Shown: positions 40,457 to 48,960, counted from the stretch's first letter. The stretch: 64,000 nucleotides of DNA from Vescimonas coprocola (GCF_018408575.1 NZ_AP023418.1:1144415-1208414), one strand, 5' to 3'. Numbers and translations: made by a program. Notes: a model not told the origin generated them from the letters alone.

Positions 40457-40479
40457 GGTGACACCTCGTTCTATAAGAT

Positions 40480-40653
40480 TCAGTCTTCTTCCCGTAAATT
40501 CTCCAGTGCCACCCGCACCGCCTCCACCACAAAGGCGTTGAAGGTGCAGTCCGTTCCCTGAATGGCCTCCTCCACCTCCCTGATGACAGTGTTGGGAAAG
40601 CGGATGGATTTCGTGGTAGAACTGGGTGGACTGGGGATCTTGAATTTACGCAT
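40480..40653 (-). CDS. Small ribbon-helix-helix DNA-binding protein
   Basis: A 57-residue protein. SSTTKSIRFPNTVIREVEEAI is a typical beta-strand of a ribbon-helix-helix dimer, followed by the TFNAFVVEAVRVALENL helix. The start chosen is the ATG at 40653, 8 nt after AAGGAG; a GTG three codons upstream is too close to it. Regulator of its own region is likely: an inverted repeat lies at 40729-40759 between it and the divergent 53-residue gene. Confidence 0.8.
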   Translation of the reverse strand: MRKFKIPSPPSSTTKSIRFPNTVIREVEEAIQGTDCTFNAFVVEAVRVALENLREED

Positions 40654-40728
40654 GATAGGCACTCCTTGTCAACTTTTTTGCATGACAAATTGTACCTATA
40701 TTTTGTGTTTCAATAAATGGTACATTAA

Positions 40729-40759
40729 GCATTGCATAATGTGTTGCATTTTGTAATGC
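40729..40759. promoter_or_regulatory. Candidate operator in the RHH intergenic region
   Basis: GCATT at one end and AATGC at the other, with TTGCAT/GCAT repeated about 11 bases apart inside. It covers the -35 box of the rightward promoter. Binding by the neighbouring RHH protein is inferred. Confidence 0.45.
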
Positions 40760-40772
40760 CGTGCGATAAAAT
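40744..40772 (+). promoter_or_regulatory. Promoter of the 53-residue gene
   Basis: TTGCAT (40744-40749), 17-bp spacer, TAAAAT (40767-40772). Confidence 0.65.
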
Positions 40773-40828
40773 GGTCGAAAACCATACGCCGGGGGACTTG
40801 GATCCTCGGCCCAAAGGAGGTAGATCGC

Positions 40829-40990
40829 TTGGAGAGCAGCCAGAACTTCCCCGCATACTACACTGTTCTGTGCGCCCGGACCGCAGATGCCATCGACGCC
40901 ATCGACCAACAGCGCTATCAGGAGGCCAGAGCGCTTCTGATCGCCGGGATGCAGGAGGCCGAGGAGATCATTCTATTCCAAGAGGAATAA
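40829..40990 (+). CDS. 53-residue hypothetical protein with TTG start
   Basis: A short gene whose start is a TTG placed 8 nt after a strong AAAGGAGG. The protein (ESSQNFPAYYTVLCAR... EAEEIILFQEE) is helical, with ALLIAGMQEAEEI near the end. Short proteins with a TADAIDAI...EAR.LL..GQ.AEE pattern recur in Oscillospiraceae; function unknown. Its own promoter and terminator support expression. Confidence 0.7.
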   Translation: MESSQNFPAYYTVLCARTADAIDAIDQQRYQEARALLIAGMQEAEEIILFQEE

Positions 40991-40993
40991 AAA

Positions 40994-41025
40994 CGCAAGG
41001 GCGGGACGGAGGTCCCGCCCCTGCG
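40994..41025. terminator. Terminator between convergent genes
   Basis: Core stem GGGCGGGAC/GTCCCGCCC (40999-41007 with 41012-41020) extended by CGC/GCG. Lies between the 53-residue gene and the PLP-enzyme gene. Confidence 0.7.
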
Positions 41026-41048
41026 GCGTCTTGTGGGGTGATTCGCGC

Positions 41049-42524
41049 TTACAGAGCCTTCAGCAGGCCGGTGGCCTCGTTGAACTCGCAGATCAGCTGA
41101 TCCAGCTCCTTGGCCTGAGCGTGAACGGCATCCCAAGTGTTCTTGGTGTCGTACCACTGGGCGTTCAGGTCCTCCACGTCCATACCCTGCTGCTCCACCC
41201 AAGTGTAGTACTTCAGGTTGTGGACACGCTTGCGCTCGGTGTAGGTCAGCTCCAGCATACTGTCGGTCTTGAGACCCAGCATATGCACGGCGTGATCCAG
41301 AGCAGCCTCGTGGGCGTTGTAGGCGCCGTGCTGCTGGTTCAGCTCCTCAATGCGGCTGCCGTACATCACGGCGGAGTCGGTGAGGACGGTGGCCACCACG
41401 TCGTTCTCGGTGAGCTCATAGTACTTGGCCATCTTGATGCAGCACAGCACATTGGCGATGCCGGAGATGCCCAGCCAGCTCATCTTCTCGATCTCCTCGG
41501 CGCTCATGCCCAGCTCGTCCTTCATGTACTGCTTGCCCTCCGGGGTGTTGAACAGGCGCAGCAGGCGCTGGGAGTCCTCGTCGTCGATGGCGATGGCCAT
41601 GTCGGTGTTCTTCACATTGTGGATCCAAGGGATGTGCTTGTCACCGATGCCCTCGATGCGGTGGCCGCCGAAGCCGTTATCCAGAATGGTGGGGCACTGC
41701 AGAGCCTCGCCCACGGCCAGCTTCAGATGGGGATAGCGCTCCTTCAGCAGATCGCCGGCGGACATGGTGCCGGCGGAGCCGGAGGTGAAACAGGCGCCGG
41801 CGAAGTTCTGACCGGGCTTCTTGATGGCCTCGAACAGGTCTGCCAGAGCGTAGCCGGTAACGTTGTAGTGCCACAGGGGGTTGCCCATCTCAGCGAACTG
41901 GTTGAAGATCATCATAGTGGGATCCTTCTTCAGCTCCCAGGTCTTATCAAAAATCTCCTTGACGTTGGACTCGCAGCCGGGGGTAGCGATGATCTGACCG
42001 GCGATGCTCTTGAGCCAGTCAAAGCGCTCACGGGACATATCCTGCGGCAGGATCGCCACGGACTCGCAGGCCAGCAGCTTGGAGTTGAAGGCGCCGCCAC
42101 GGCAGTAGTTGCCGGTGGAGGGCCATACGGCGTGATGATAGGTGGCGTCAAACTGTCCGGTCACCAGACGGGGAGCCAGACAGCCGAAGGAAGCGCCCAC
42201 CTTGTGGCAGCCGGTGGGGAACCACTTGCCGGACATGGCAACGATACGGCAGGGAACGCCGGAGAGCTTGGTGGGGATCTCCACATAGTTGGGGACCGCC
42301 TGGAACAGGCCGCCGGTCTCCTTGGCCTCGTTGTGCCAGGAAATACGGAACAGGTTCACGGGATCCACGTCCCACAGGCCGGTGGTGGAAAGCTTGGCCT
42401 TGATCTTCTCCGGGATCAGATCGGGGTTCTGCATCTGAGCAATGGTGGGGATGATAATGTGGTTCTCCTTGGCCTTCTGGATGTTATGCTCCAAGCCAAC
42501 CTTGTTGATGGACAGATCGATCAT
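41049..42524 (-). CDS. Fold-type-II PLP-dependent enzyme of the purine locus
   Basis: A 491-residue protein. PLP Lys is probably K108 in GCHKVGASFG; the phosphate/substrate loop is STGN (136-139) in WPSTGNYCRGG; the glycine-rich phosphate clamp is SGSAGTMSAGD. These place it in the cysteine synthase/TrpB/ammonia-lyase fold. It is longer than YgeX (diaminopropionate ammonia-lyase, about 400 residues) and differs from it in sequence, but it occupies the YgeX-like place next to ygeY and ygeW. A C-terminal helical extension (about 400-491) is unusual. Deamination of an amino acid produced from purine breakdown is my inference. Translated 16 bp after the regulator. Confidence 0.75.
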   Translation of the reverse strand: MIDLSINKVGLEHNIQKAKENHIIIPTIAQMQNPDLIPEKIKAKLSTTGLWDVDPVNLFRISWHNEAKETGGLFQAVPNYVEIPTKLSGVPCRIVAMSGKWFPTGCHKVGASFGCLAPRLVTGQFDATYHHAVWPSTGNYCRGGAFNSKLLACESVAILPQDMSRERFDWLKSIAGQIIATPGCESNVKEIFDKTWELKKDPTMMIFNQFAEMGNPLWHYNVTGYALADLFEAIKKPGQNFAGACFTSGSAGTMSAGDLLKERYPHLKLAVGEALQCPTILDNGFGGHRIEGIGDKHIPWIHNVKNTDMAIAIDDEDSQRLLRLFNTPEGKQYMKDELGMSAEEIEKMSWLGISGIANVLCCIKMAKYYELTENDVVATVLTDSAVMYGSRIEELNQQHGAYNAHEAALDHAVHMLGLKTDSMLELTYTERKRVHNLKYYTWVEQQGMDVEDLNAQWYDTKNTWDAVHAQAKELDQLICEFNEATGLLKAL

Positions 42525-42540
42525 GTTTTTTCCTCCTGTT

Positions 42541-43185
42541 TCATTTGTCTCCGTCTTTGTTTGCGTCGATGTAGGAATATAGGGTATATTTGGAAATACC
42601 GAAGTATTTTGCCACTTTGTCGCCGGACTTGGTCACCAGAAAGGCCCCCGACTGGTTCAGAAACTGGATGGCCCGAACCTTGTCCTCCTTGTTCATCAGG
42701 GCCACAGGCTTTCCCACCATGGCCACCGACTGGTCGATGAGCTCGTCGAGGACGGCGTTGACGTTGATGATGCGCTCCGGCTCCGTCTGCTCCTTGTCAC
42801 GGGTAGAAAGCAGCTCCCCGATGGTGTTCTGGATCATCATCAGCCCCGACACATCATAGTTGATGGAGAAGATGGCTACCACGCCGCCCCGGCTGTTGCG
42901 GATGTACAGCGACGAGGACTTGAGGATCTTGCCATCCGGGGTACGGGTCAGATAGCACAGGTGATCCTTTGGCTGCTCGTCCTGCCGGGCCAATTGGTCC
43001 AGCACCACCTGCGACGCTCCGTCGCCCACCTTACGGCCGGATACATGGCCGTTTTCGATGTGTACGATGGTGTGATCCGGCCGGTTGCCCGATACGTCGT
43101 GGATCACCACCTCGCAGTTGCTCCCGAACTGGGCCGCCACACCGGCGGCGATCTGCTTCAGCGTTTCCAGCCGTCTTGTCTCCAT
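42541..43185 (-). CDS. YheO/DauR-type PAS-HTH transcriptional regulator
   Basis: A 214-residue regulator. N-terminal YheO-like PAS domain (LKQIAAGVAAQFGSNCEVVIHD ... GRKVGDGAS ... LCYLTRTPDGKILKSSSLYIRN ... FSINYDV), linker, and C-terminal HTH (RAIQFLNQSGAFLVTKSGDKVAKYFGISKYTLYSYI in short pieces). The start ATG at 43185 has GGAGG upstream. Such proteins bind small ligands and control amino-acid or purine catabolism. It is divergent from ygeY across 202 bp holding both promoters, so autoregulation and control of the ygeY operon are likely. Confidence 0.88.
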   Translation of the reverse strand: METRRLETLKQIAAGVAAQFGSNCEVVIHDVSGNRPDHTIVHIENGHVSGRKVGDGASQVVLDQLARQDEQPKDHLCYLTRTPDGKILKSSSLYIRNSRGGVVAIFSINYDVSGLMMIQNTIGELLSTRDKEQTEPERIINVNAVLDELIDQSVAMVGKPVALMNKEDKVRAIQFLNQSGAFLVTKSGDKVAKYFGISKYTLYSYIDANKDGDK

Positions 43186-43220
43186 GTATCCGCCTCCTGT
43201 TTTGAATCTTTCACAGCTAC

Positions 43221-43248
43221 ATGATACCACACTTTTCGCAGAAATCAA
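43221..43248 (-). promoter_or_regulatory. Promoter of the regulator-PLP operon
   Basis: Minus strand TTGATT (43243-43248), 16-bp spacer ending TGTGG, TATCAT (43221-43226). Confidence 0.7.
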
Positions 43249-43288
43249 TGCCTCATTCAGAAAAACTTTTTGGTTTCATGAATTTTTG

Positions 43289-43316
43289 TTTGACATCTGC
43301 CGGGACTGTGGTATGA
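43289..43316 (+). promoter_or_regulatory. Promoter of ygeY-ygeW-arcC
   Basis: TTGACA (43289-43294), 16-bp spacer ending TGTGG, TATGAT (43311-43316). A palindromic TTCATGAA lies just upstream at 43274-43281 and may be an operator. Confidence 0.75.
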
Positions 43317-43387
43317 TGGTGCTGTAAGGGTAAATAATTTGTCTGAATACGTCTGTCACGATCATAAAATTTTAACGGAGGTATACT

Positions 43388-44785
43388 ATGGATTTCGAAG
43401 CCATCAAAAAAGCAGCCGAGGGCTATAAGCCCGCTATGGTCAAGTTCCTGCGGGACATGATCGCCATTCCTTCCGAGTCCTGTGAGGAGAAGGGCGTGGT
43501 GCATCGCATCGCCGAGGAGATGAAGGCTCTGGGTTATGACAAGGTCGAGTTCGACAAGCTGGGCAATGTCATCGGCTGGATGGGCGAGGGCGACAAGATC
43601 ATCGCTCTGGACTCCCATGTGGACACCGTGGGCATCGGCAACCGGGACAACTGGGAGGCCGACCCCTATCAGGGCTACGAAACCGACGATATCATCTACG
43701 GCCGCGGCGGCTCCGATCAGGAGGGCGGCATGGCCTCCGCCACCTACGGCGCCAGGATCATGAAGGATCTGGGCCTCATCCCCGCCGGCTATAAGATCAT
43801 GGTGGTGGGCTCCGTGCAGGAGGAGGACTGCGACGGTATGTGCTGGCAGTCCATCGTCAACGAGTACTTCAACGGTCCCGATGACGCCCGCAGCAAGGTG
43901 GAGTTCGTCATTTCCACCGAGCCCACCGACGGCGGCATCTACCGTGGCCACCGTGGCCGTATGGAGATCCGTGTGGATATGCACGGTGTGTCCTGCCACG
44001 GCTCCGCCCCGGAGCGTGGCGACAACGCCATCCACAAGATGGCCGAGGTCATCCAGAACGTCCGGGATCTCAACGAAAATCCCGCCGACGACTCCGTGGA
44101 GATCAAGGGTCTGGTGAAGATGCTGGATCCCAAGTACAATCCCGAACACTGGGAGGATGCCCGTTTCCTGGGCCGTGGCACCTGCACCACCAGCCAGATC
44201 TTCTACACCTCTCCCTCCCGCTGCGCCGTGGCCGACAGCTGCGCCATCTCCATCGACCGCCGCATGACCGCCGGCGAGACTTACCAGTCCTGCCTGAAGG
44301 AGATCGAGGATCTGCCCGCCTGCAAGAAGTACGCCAAGGACGTGAAGGTCTCCATGTATATGTATGACCGTCCCGCATGGACCGGCCACGTGTACAAAAC
44401 CGAGTGCTTCTTCCCCACGTGGATCAACAAGGAGTCCGCTCCCCATGTTCAGGCGCTGGTGGATGCCTACCACAACCTGTGGGGTACCGAGCGCATCGGC
44501 GCCGATGAGAAGGCCATGTCCACCCGCACCGGCCGTCCTCTGACCGATAAGTGGACCTTCTCCACCAACGGCGTGTCCATTCAGGGCCGCTACGGCATCC
44601 CCTGCGTAGGCTTCGGCCCCGGTGCCGAGTCTCAGGCTCACGCCCCCAATGAGATCACCTGGAAGCAGGATCTGGTGACCTGCGCTGCTCTGTACGCCGC
44701 CGTTCCCGGCCTGTATAAGCCCGAGAACAAGGACGGCTCCGCCACCAGCTTCCGTCAGGAGCTCACCGGCAACGACATCAAGTAA
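43388..44785 (+). CDS. ygeY: YgeY family selenium-metabolism-linked M20 hydrolase
   Basis: A 465-residue M20 metallopeptidase-fold hydrolase. Metal ligands: H77 and D79 in LDSHVDTV, D110 in [10 protein letters not shown]145/E146 in VQEEDCDG, E178 in STEPTDGG and a late His in ESQAHAPNE. The GRGGSDQEG and [11 protein letters not shown] blocks are typical of YgeY. The family co-occurs with selenium-dependent purine hydroxylases and probably hydrolyses a carbamoylated or acylated intermediate of purine breakdown. First gene of the rightward operon; ribosome site GGAGG. Confidence 0.95.
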   Translation: MDFEAIKKAAEGYKPAMVKFLRDMIAIPSESCEEKGVVHRIAEEMKALGYDKVEFDKLGNVIGWMGEGDKIIALDSHVDTVGIGNRDNWEADPYQGYETDDIIYGRGGSDQEGGMASATYGARIMKDLGLIPAGYKIMVVGSVQEEDCDGMCWQSIVNEYFNGPDDARSKVEFVISTEPTDGGIYRGHRGRMEIRVDMHGVSCHGSAPERGDNAIHKMAEVIQNVRDLNENPADDSVEIKGLVKMLDPKYNPEHWEDARFLGRGTCTTSQIFYTSPSRCAVADSCAISIDRRMTAGETYQSCLKEIEDLPACKKYAKDVKVSMYMYDRPAWTGHVYKTECFFPTWINKESAPHVQALVDAYHNLWGTERIGADEKAMSTRTGRPLTDKWTFSTNGVSIQGRYGIPCVGFGPGAESQAHAPNEITWKQDLVTCAALYAAVPGLYKPENKDGSATSFRQELTGNDIK

Positions 44786-44828
44786 AACAACTACATATAA
44801 TATTACAATATTACAAAGGAGAAATACC

Positions 44829-46022
44829 ATGAGCAAGACGCTTGAGCTGGCACGTCATCTGGAGACGCTGCACATCAACGATATGTACAAAACCGACTTC
44901 TACTGGACCTGGGACAAGACCGACGACGAGATCGACGCCATCTTCACCGTGGCCGACGCCCTGCGGGACCTGCGGGAGCGCAACAAGAGCACCCGCATCT
45001 TTGACTCCGGTCTGGGCATCTCCCTGTTCCGTGACAACTCCACCCGTACCCGCTTCTCCTTCGCCTCCGCCTGCAATCTGCTGGGCCTGGAGGAACAGGT
45101 GCTGGACGAGAAGAAGTCTCAGATCGCCCACGGCGAGACCGTCCGTGAGACGGCCAACATGGTGTCCTTCATGGCCGATGTCATCGGCATCCGGGACGAT
45201 ATGTATATCGGTGAGGGCCACAAGTATCAGAAGACCTTTATGGACGCTCTGGAGGAGGGCTACCGGGACGGCATTCTGGAGCAGCGCCCCACGCTGGTGA
45301 ACCTCCAGTGCGACGTGGATCACCCCACCCAGTGCATGGCCGATATGCTGCACGTCATCCACTACTTCGGCGGTGTGGAGAACCTGAAGGGCAAGAAGGT
45401 GGCCATGACCTGGGCCTACTCCCCCAGCTACGGCAAGCCCCTGTCCGTGCCTCAGGGCGTCATCGGCCTGTTCACCCGCTTCGGCATGGATGTGACGCTG
45501 GCTCATCCCGAGGGCTACGACGTCATGCCGGAGGTGGAGGCCATCGCCCGCCAGAACTGCGAGAAGTACGGCTCCCGGTTCCACAAGACCAACGACATGA
45601 AGGAAGCCTTCCGGGATGCCGATATCGTCTATCCCAAGAGCTGGGCACCCTTCGCCGCCATGGAGGAGCGCACCAAGCTGTACGCCAAGGGCGATCAGGC
45701 CGGCATCGATGCGTTGGAGAAGAAGCTGCTGGCTCAGAACGCCGAGCATAAGGACTGGGCCTGCACCGAGGAGATGATGAAGCTCACCCGTGACGGCAAG
45801 GCGCTGTATATGCACTGCCTGCCCGCCGATATCACCGGCCTGAGCTGCGAGGAGGGCGAGGTGGACAACTCCGTCTTCGACCGCTACATCGTGCCTCTGT
45901 ACAAGCAGGCCTCCTACAAGCCCTATATCATCGCCGCTATGATCTTCATGTCTCAGGTGAAGGACCCCGTTCGTACGCTGATGGCCATGGATGAGGGTGA
46001 CGGTAAGCGTAAATCCTTCTAA
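44829..46022 (+). CDS. ygeW: Knotted carbamoyltransferase YgeW
   Basis: A 397-residue carbamoyltransferase. Carbamoyl-phosphate motif S71TRTR75 (DNSTRTRF), HPTQCMADM, and the late HCLPAD. The sequence around AYSPSYGKPLSVPQ fits the knotted YgeW/UTCase group. It transfers carbamoyl to or from an unknown amino substrate; in the purine pathway it would release carbamoyl phosphate by phosphorolysis. Ribosome site AAAGGAG, 43 bp after ygeY. Confidence 0.95.
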   Translation: MSKTLELARHLETLHINDMYKTDFYWTWDKTDDEIDAIFTVADALRDLRERNKSTRIFDSGLGISLFRDNSTRTRFSFASACNLLGLEEQVLDEKKSQIAHGETVRETANMVSFMADVIGIRDDMYIGEGHKYQKTFMDALEEGYRDGILEQRPTLVNLQCDVDHPTQCMADMLHVIHYFGGVENLKGKKVAMTWAYSPSYGKPLSVPQGVIGLFTRFGMDVTLAHPEGYDVMPEVEAIARQNCEKYGSRFHKTNDMKEAFRDADIVYPKSWAPFAAMEERTKLYAKGDQAGIDALEKKLLAQNAEHKDWACTEEMMKLTRDGKALYMHCLPADITGLSCEEGEVDNSVFDRYIVPLYKQASYKPYIIAAMIFMSQVKDPVRTLMAMDEGDGKRKSF

Positions 46023-46034
46023 ATCAGGCAAACT

Positions 46035-46062
46035 AATAGCGGGGGCCTCGGCTCCCGCTATT
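46035..46062 (+). terminator. Intercistronic hairpin between ygeW and arcC
   Basis: Stem AATAGCGGG/CCCGCTATT (46035-46043 with 46054-46062) followed by TTCACTCT, a weak tail; it probably dampens rather than ends transcription. Confidence 0.5.
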
Positions 46063-46093
46063 TCACTCTAAGGAAAGTTTTGAGGTAACAGCT

Positions 46094-47029
46094 ATGTCCA
46101 AACGCATCGTCATCGCCTTAGGCGGCAACGCCCTGGGCAATACCGCCGCCCAGCAGCTGGAGCTGGTGTCCCTGACCGCTAAGCCCATCGTGGACCTCAT
46201 CGCCGCCGGCAACGAGGTCATCATTGCCCACGGCAACGGCCCGCAGGTGGGCATGATCAATCTGGGGCTCTCTACCGCCGCCGAGGCCGGCGCCATCAAG
46301 TCGGATATGCCCTTCCCGGAGTGTGGCGCCATGAGTCAGGGCTATATCGGTTACCATCTGCAAAATGCCATCGGCAATGAGCTGACCGCCCGTGGCCTCC
46401 GGAAGGACGTGGCCACCGTAGTCACGCAGGTGCTGGTGGATGAAAACGACCCTGCCTTCCAGCACCCCACCAAGCCCATCGGCTCCTTCTATGACAAGGT
46501 GGCTGCCGACCGCATCATGGCCCAGCGTGGCTGCACCATGGTGGAGGACGCCGGTCGTGGCTGGCGTCAGGTGGTCCCCTCCCCCAAGCCCGTGGATGTC
46601 ATCGAGAAGAATACCGTCCGGGCGCTGGTGGACAGCGGCACCGTGGTCATCACCGTAGGCGGCGGCGGTATCCCCGTGGTGCGCCGCAACGGCCGTCTGG
46701 TAGGCACGCCCGCCGTCATCGACAAGGATTTCGCCTCCGCCAAGCTGGCGGAGCTGCTGAACGCCGATATGCTCATCATCCTCACCGCCGTGGAGAAGGT
46801 GGCCATCAACTTCGGCAAGCACGACCAGCAGTGGCTCAGTGACCTGACCCCGGAGCTGGCCCGGCAGTATATCGCAGAGGGCCAGTTCGCCCCCGGCTCC
46901 ATGCTGCCCAAGGTGCAGGCAGCCCTGTCCTTCGCCGAGTCCGCCCCCGGTCGTGTGGCTCTGATCACTCTGCTGGAGAAGGCCAAGGACGGCATCGAGG
47001 GCAAAACGGGTACGAGAGTTCATCTGTGA
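46094..47029 (+). CDS. arcC: Carbamate kinase
   Basis: A 311-residue amino-acid-kinase-fold enzyme. ALGGNALG at the N-terminus, AHGNGPQVG, TVGGGGIPVV and IDKDFASAKLA. It turns carbamoyl phosphate and ADP into ATP, CO2 and ammonia, the energy-yielding end of the pathway fed by YgeW. The last residues read GIEGKTGTRVHL; this end is repeated downstream in two more copies at a 149-bp period. Ribosome site is only GAGGT. Confidence 0.96.
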   Translation: MSKRIVIALGGNALGNTAAQQLELVSLTAKPIVDLIAAGNEVIIAHGNGPQVGMINLGLSTAAEAGAIKSDMPFPECGAMSQGYIGYHLQNAIGNELTARGLRKDVATVVTQVLVDENDPAFQHPTKPIGSFYDKVAADRIMAQRGCTMVEDAGRGWRQVVPSPKPVDVIEKNTVRALVDSGTVVITVGGGGIPVVRRNGRLVGTPAVIDKDFASAKLAELLNADMLIILTAVEKVAINFGKHDQQWLSDLTPELARQYIAEGQFAPGSMLPKVQAALSFAESAPGRVALITLLEKAKDGIEGKTGTRVHL

Positions 47030-47330
47030 TCTTCCCCCTCCCCATCCCTTGTACCGCAGCAGCTTCTAACCCTCGATGGCCGTCCTGACAGTCTGATCCA
47101 TGGCTCCCGGCGCAGCCGGCAGCCTGTGGGCGTGTCCACGGCATCGAGGGTAAGACCGGTACAAGAGTCCACCTGTGACCTTCTCCCTCTCCGCTCCTTG
47201 CACCACAATGACCTCCGCCCCTCGATGGCCGTCCTGACAGTCTGATCCACGGCTCCCGGCGCAGCCGGCAGCCTGTGGGCGTGCCCACGGCATCGAGGGT
47301 AAGACAGGTACAAGAGTCCACCTATAACAC
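46991..47330 (+). repeat. Three tandem copies of the arcC 3' end, 149-bp period
   Basis: Copies start at 46991, 47140 and 47289 (exactly 149 bp apart; the last is partial). Each begins with codons for GIEGKTGTRVHL and a stop. Copies two and three differ from arcC only at third codon positions. Each full unit also holds a block near 47072-47139 and 47221-47288 that begins with CCCTCGATGGCCGTCC, the near-complement of the arcC segment ending GACGGCATCGAGGG, so the region can also fold into long stems. No gene starts in 47030-47513. Confidence 0.85.
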
Positions 47331-47512
47331 ACATCGCCTTCCTGATAGGGCGGGACACCTTATGTGCCCCGCCCTATTAGTTTACCCAATTCCTGACAGT
47401 GCAGATCCATATCACCGCTCCGGGTTTTTCTCCGCCCATTATAAATTCTCACAAAAATTCTCCTCTTTCTTTGTGCTGGTGGCCGTAAATTTGTGATTTT
47501 CCTCATTCCCCG

Positions 47513-47541
47513 TTGAAATCCCGGCGCAAATCCTGTATAAT
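47513..47541 (+). promoter_or_regulatory. Promoter of the BMP/ABC transporter operon
   Basis: TTGAAA (47513-47518), 17-bp spacer, TATAAT (47536-47541). About 90 nt leader follows with a GACAGGG/CCCTGTC hairpin near 47551-47572; no known purine riboswitch core was found. Confidence 0.8.
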
Positions 47542-47636
47542 AACGCATAGTTGACAGGGGTATTCTCCCTGTCCGCAGCATTCGTACAGCTTCGGTTCAA
47601 ATGTGCGTCTGCCAACAATTAAAGGAGGAAAATTGA

Positions 47637-48878
47637 ATGAAAAAGATCCTTGCGCTGATCCTTGCGCTGGTCATGGCTCTGAGCCTGGTGGCCTGCGGCT
47701 CCAAGGACGACAACGACACACCCGATGACGGCGACAAGACCAACACCATCAAGGTCGGTCTGATCTGCATCGGCGACGAGAACGATCAGGGCTACACCTA
47801 CAACTTCATCCGCGGTAAGGAAGCCGCTACCCAGGCACTGGCTGCCAAGGGCATCAACGTGGAGTGGGTCATCAAGTACAACAAGGGTGAGAACGACGAC
47901 TGCACCAACGCCAACATCGAGTGCGCCGAGGAAGGCTGCCAGCTCATCATCAACAACTCCTACGGCCATGAGCCCTTCATGCTGAAGGTGGCCGGCAAGA
48001 GCGAGTACAAGGACATCCAGTTCATCGGCTGCGCCAACTGTGGCTCCCGCAGCGACAGTCTGGAGAACACCCACAACGCCTTCGCCAACATCTACGAGGG
48101 CCGCTATGTGGCCGGCGTGGTGGCTGGCATGAAGCTGCAGGAGATGATCGACAACGGTGACATCACCGCCGAGCAGGCTGTCATCGGCTACGTGGGCGCT
48201 TTCTCCTTCGCTGAGGTCATTTCCGGCTTCACCGCTTACTATCTGGGCGCCAAGAGCGTCTGCCCCTCCGTCACCATGAAGGTCCAGTTCGTGGGCTCTT
48301 GGTCCGACGCCACTGAGGAGGCCAACGCCGCTTCCGCTCTGTGCGATGCCGGCTGCGTGATGATCTCCCAGCACTCCGATAACACCACCCCCGCCACCAT
48401 GGCTCAGACCAAGGGTGCTTTCCATACCGGCTACAACAACGACATGACCGGCGTTGCTCCCGATGCCTCCCTGATCGGCACCCGCATCGACTGGGCTCCC
48501 TACTTTGAGTACGCCATCGAGACCGTCTACAACGGCGGCACCATCGATCAGGACTGGTGCAAGGGCATTGCCGACGGCTCCGTGGTCATGACCACCCTGA
48601 ACGAGAAGATCTGCGCTAAGGGTACTGCCGAGAAGGTGGCCGAGGTGGAGAAGGCTCTGAAGGACGGCACTCTGCAGGTCTTTGATACCAGCAAGTTCAC
48701 CGTCAAAGGTGAGACCGTCACCCACGCCTTCGCTCTGGATACCGACGGCGACTTCACCCCCGACGCCGAGGAGGCCGTGTTCGACGGCGCTTTCCACGAG
48801 TCCTACTTCCAGTCCGCCCCCTACTTCACCCTGCAGATCGACGGGATCGAGTGGCTGAACTCCGCCTACGGCAACTAA
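47637..48878 (+). CDS. BMP-family ABC transporter substrate-binding lipoprotein
   Basis: A 413-residue protein with a lipoprotein signal (MKKILALILALVMALSLVAC, cleavage before Cys20) followed by the BMP (basic membrane protein/PnrA-like) periplasmic-binding fold: GLICIGDENDQGYTYN, the INNSYGHEPFM block, EGRYVAGVVAG, and the ISQHSDN. Proteins of this family bind purine nucleosides or bases. With the ATPase and two permeases downstream it forms a complete importer. Ribosome site AAAGGAGG. Its codon use is strongly biased, as for an abundant protein. Confidence 0.93.
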   Translation: MKKILALILALVMALSLVACGSKDDNDTPDDGDKTNTIKVGLICIGDENDQGYTYNFIRGKEAATQALAAKGINVEWVIKYNKGENDDCTNANIECAEEGCQLIINNSYGHEPFMLKVAGKSEYKDIQFIGCANCGSRSDSLENTHNAFANIYEGRYVAGVVAGMKLQEMIDNGDITAEQAVIGYVGAFSFAEVISGFTAYYLGAKSVCPSVTMKVQFVGSWSDATEEANAASALCDAGCVMISQHSDNTTPATMAQTKGAFHTGYNNDMTGVAPDASLIGTRIDWAPYFEYAIETVYNGGTIDQDWCKGIADGSVVMTTLNEKICAKGTAEKVAEVEKALKDGTLQVFDTSKFTVKGETVTHAFALDTDGDFTPDAEEAVFDGAFHESYFQSAPYFTLQIDGIEWLNSAYGN

Positions 48879-48920
48879 GCCTCTCCCTCCCCAGCCAAGC
48901 GGACAACAAGCTGTAAACTG

Positions 48921-48960
48921 AAAAAGGGTACGGCTGCACGCAGGCAGCCGTACCCTTTTT
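48921..48960 (+). terminator. Terminator or attenuator after the binding-protein gene
   Basis: Perfect 17-bp stem (48921-48937 with 48944-48960) followed by T. It would let the binding protein be made in excess over the ATPase and permeases. The rest of 48961-49160 is AT-rich with a possible weak promoter (TTTACT ... TAACAT) and no gene. Confidence 0.85.

Noticed and set aside
40457-40479. T-box or threonine attenuator before the threonine-synthase gene
   Set aside because: Only 23 bp separate it from the upstream RHH gene and no T-box sequence is visible further upstream.
43253-46031. Long minus-strand frames opposite ygeY and ygeW
   Set aside because: Low-complexity Gly/Val/His/Leu proteins antisense to genes with intact active-site motifs.
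46965-47358. Minus-strand frames that seem to encode a repeated peptide
   Set aside because: The repetition comes from the 149-bp DNA repeat; start sites, ribosome sites and family similarity are missing.
47548-47636. Possible purine riboswitch before the BMP lipoprotein gene
   Set aside because: Expected from the substrate class, but the conserved three-way-junction core of purine riboswitches is not there; only a simple hairpin is seen.
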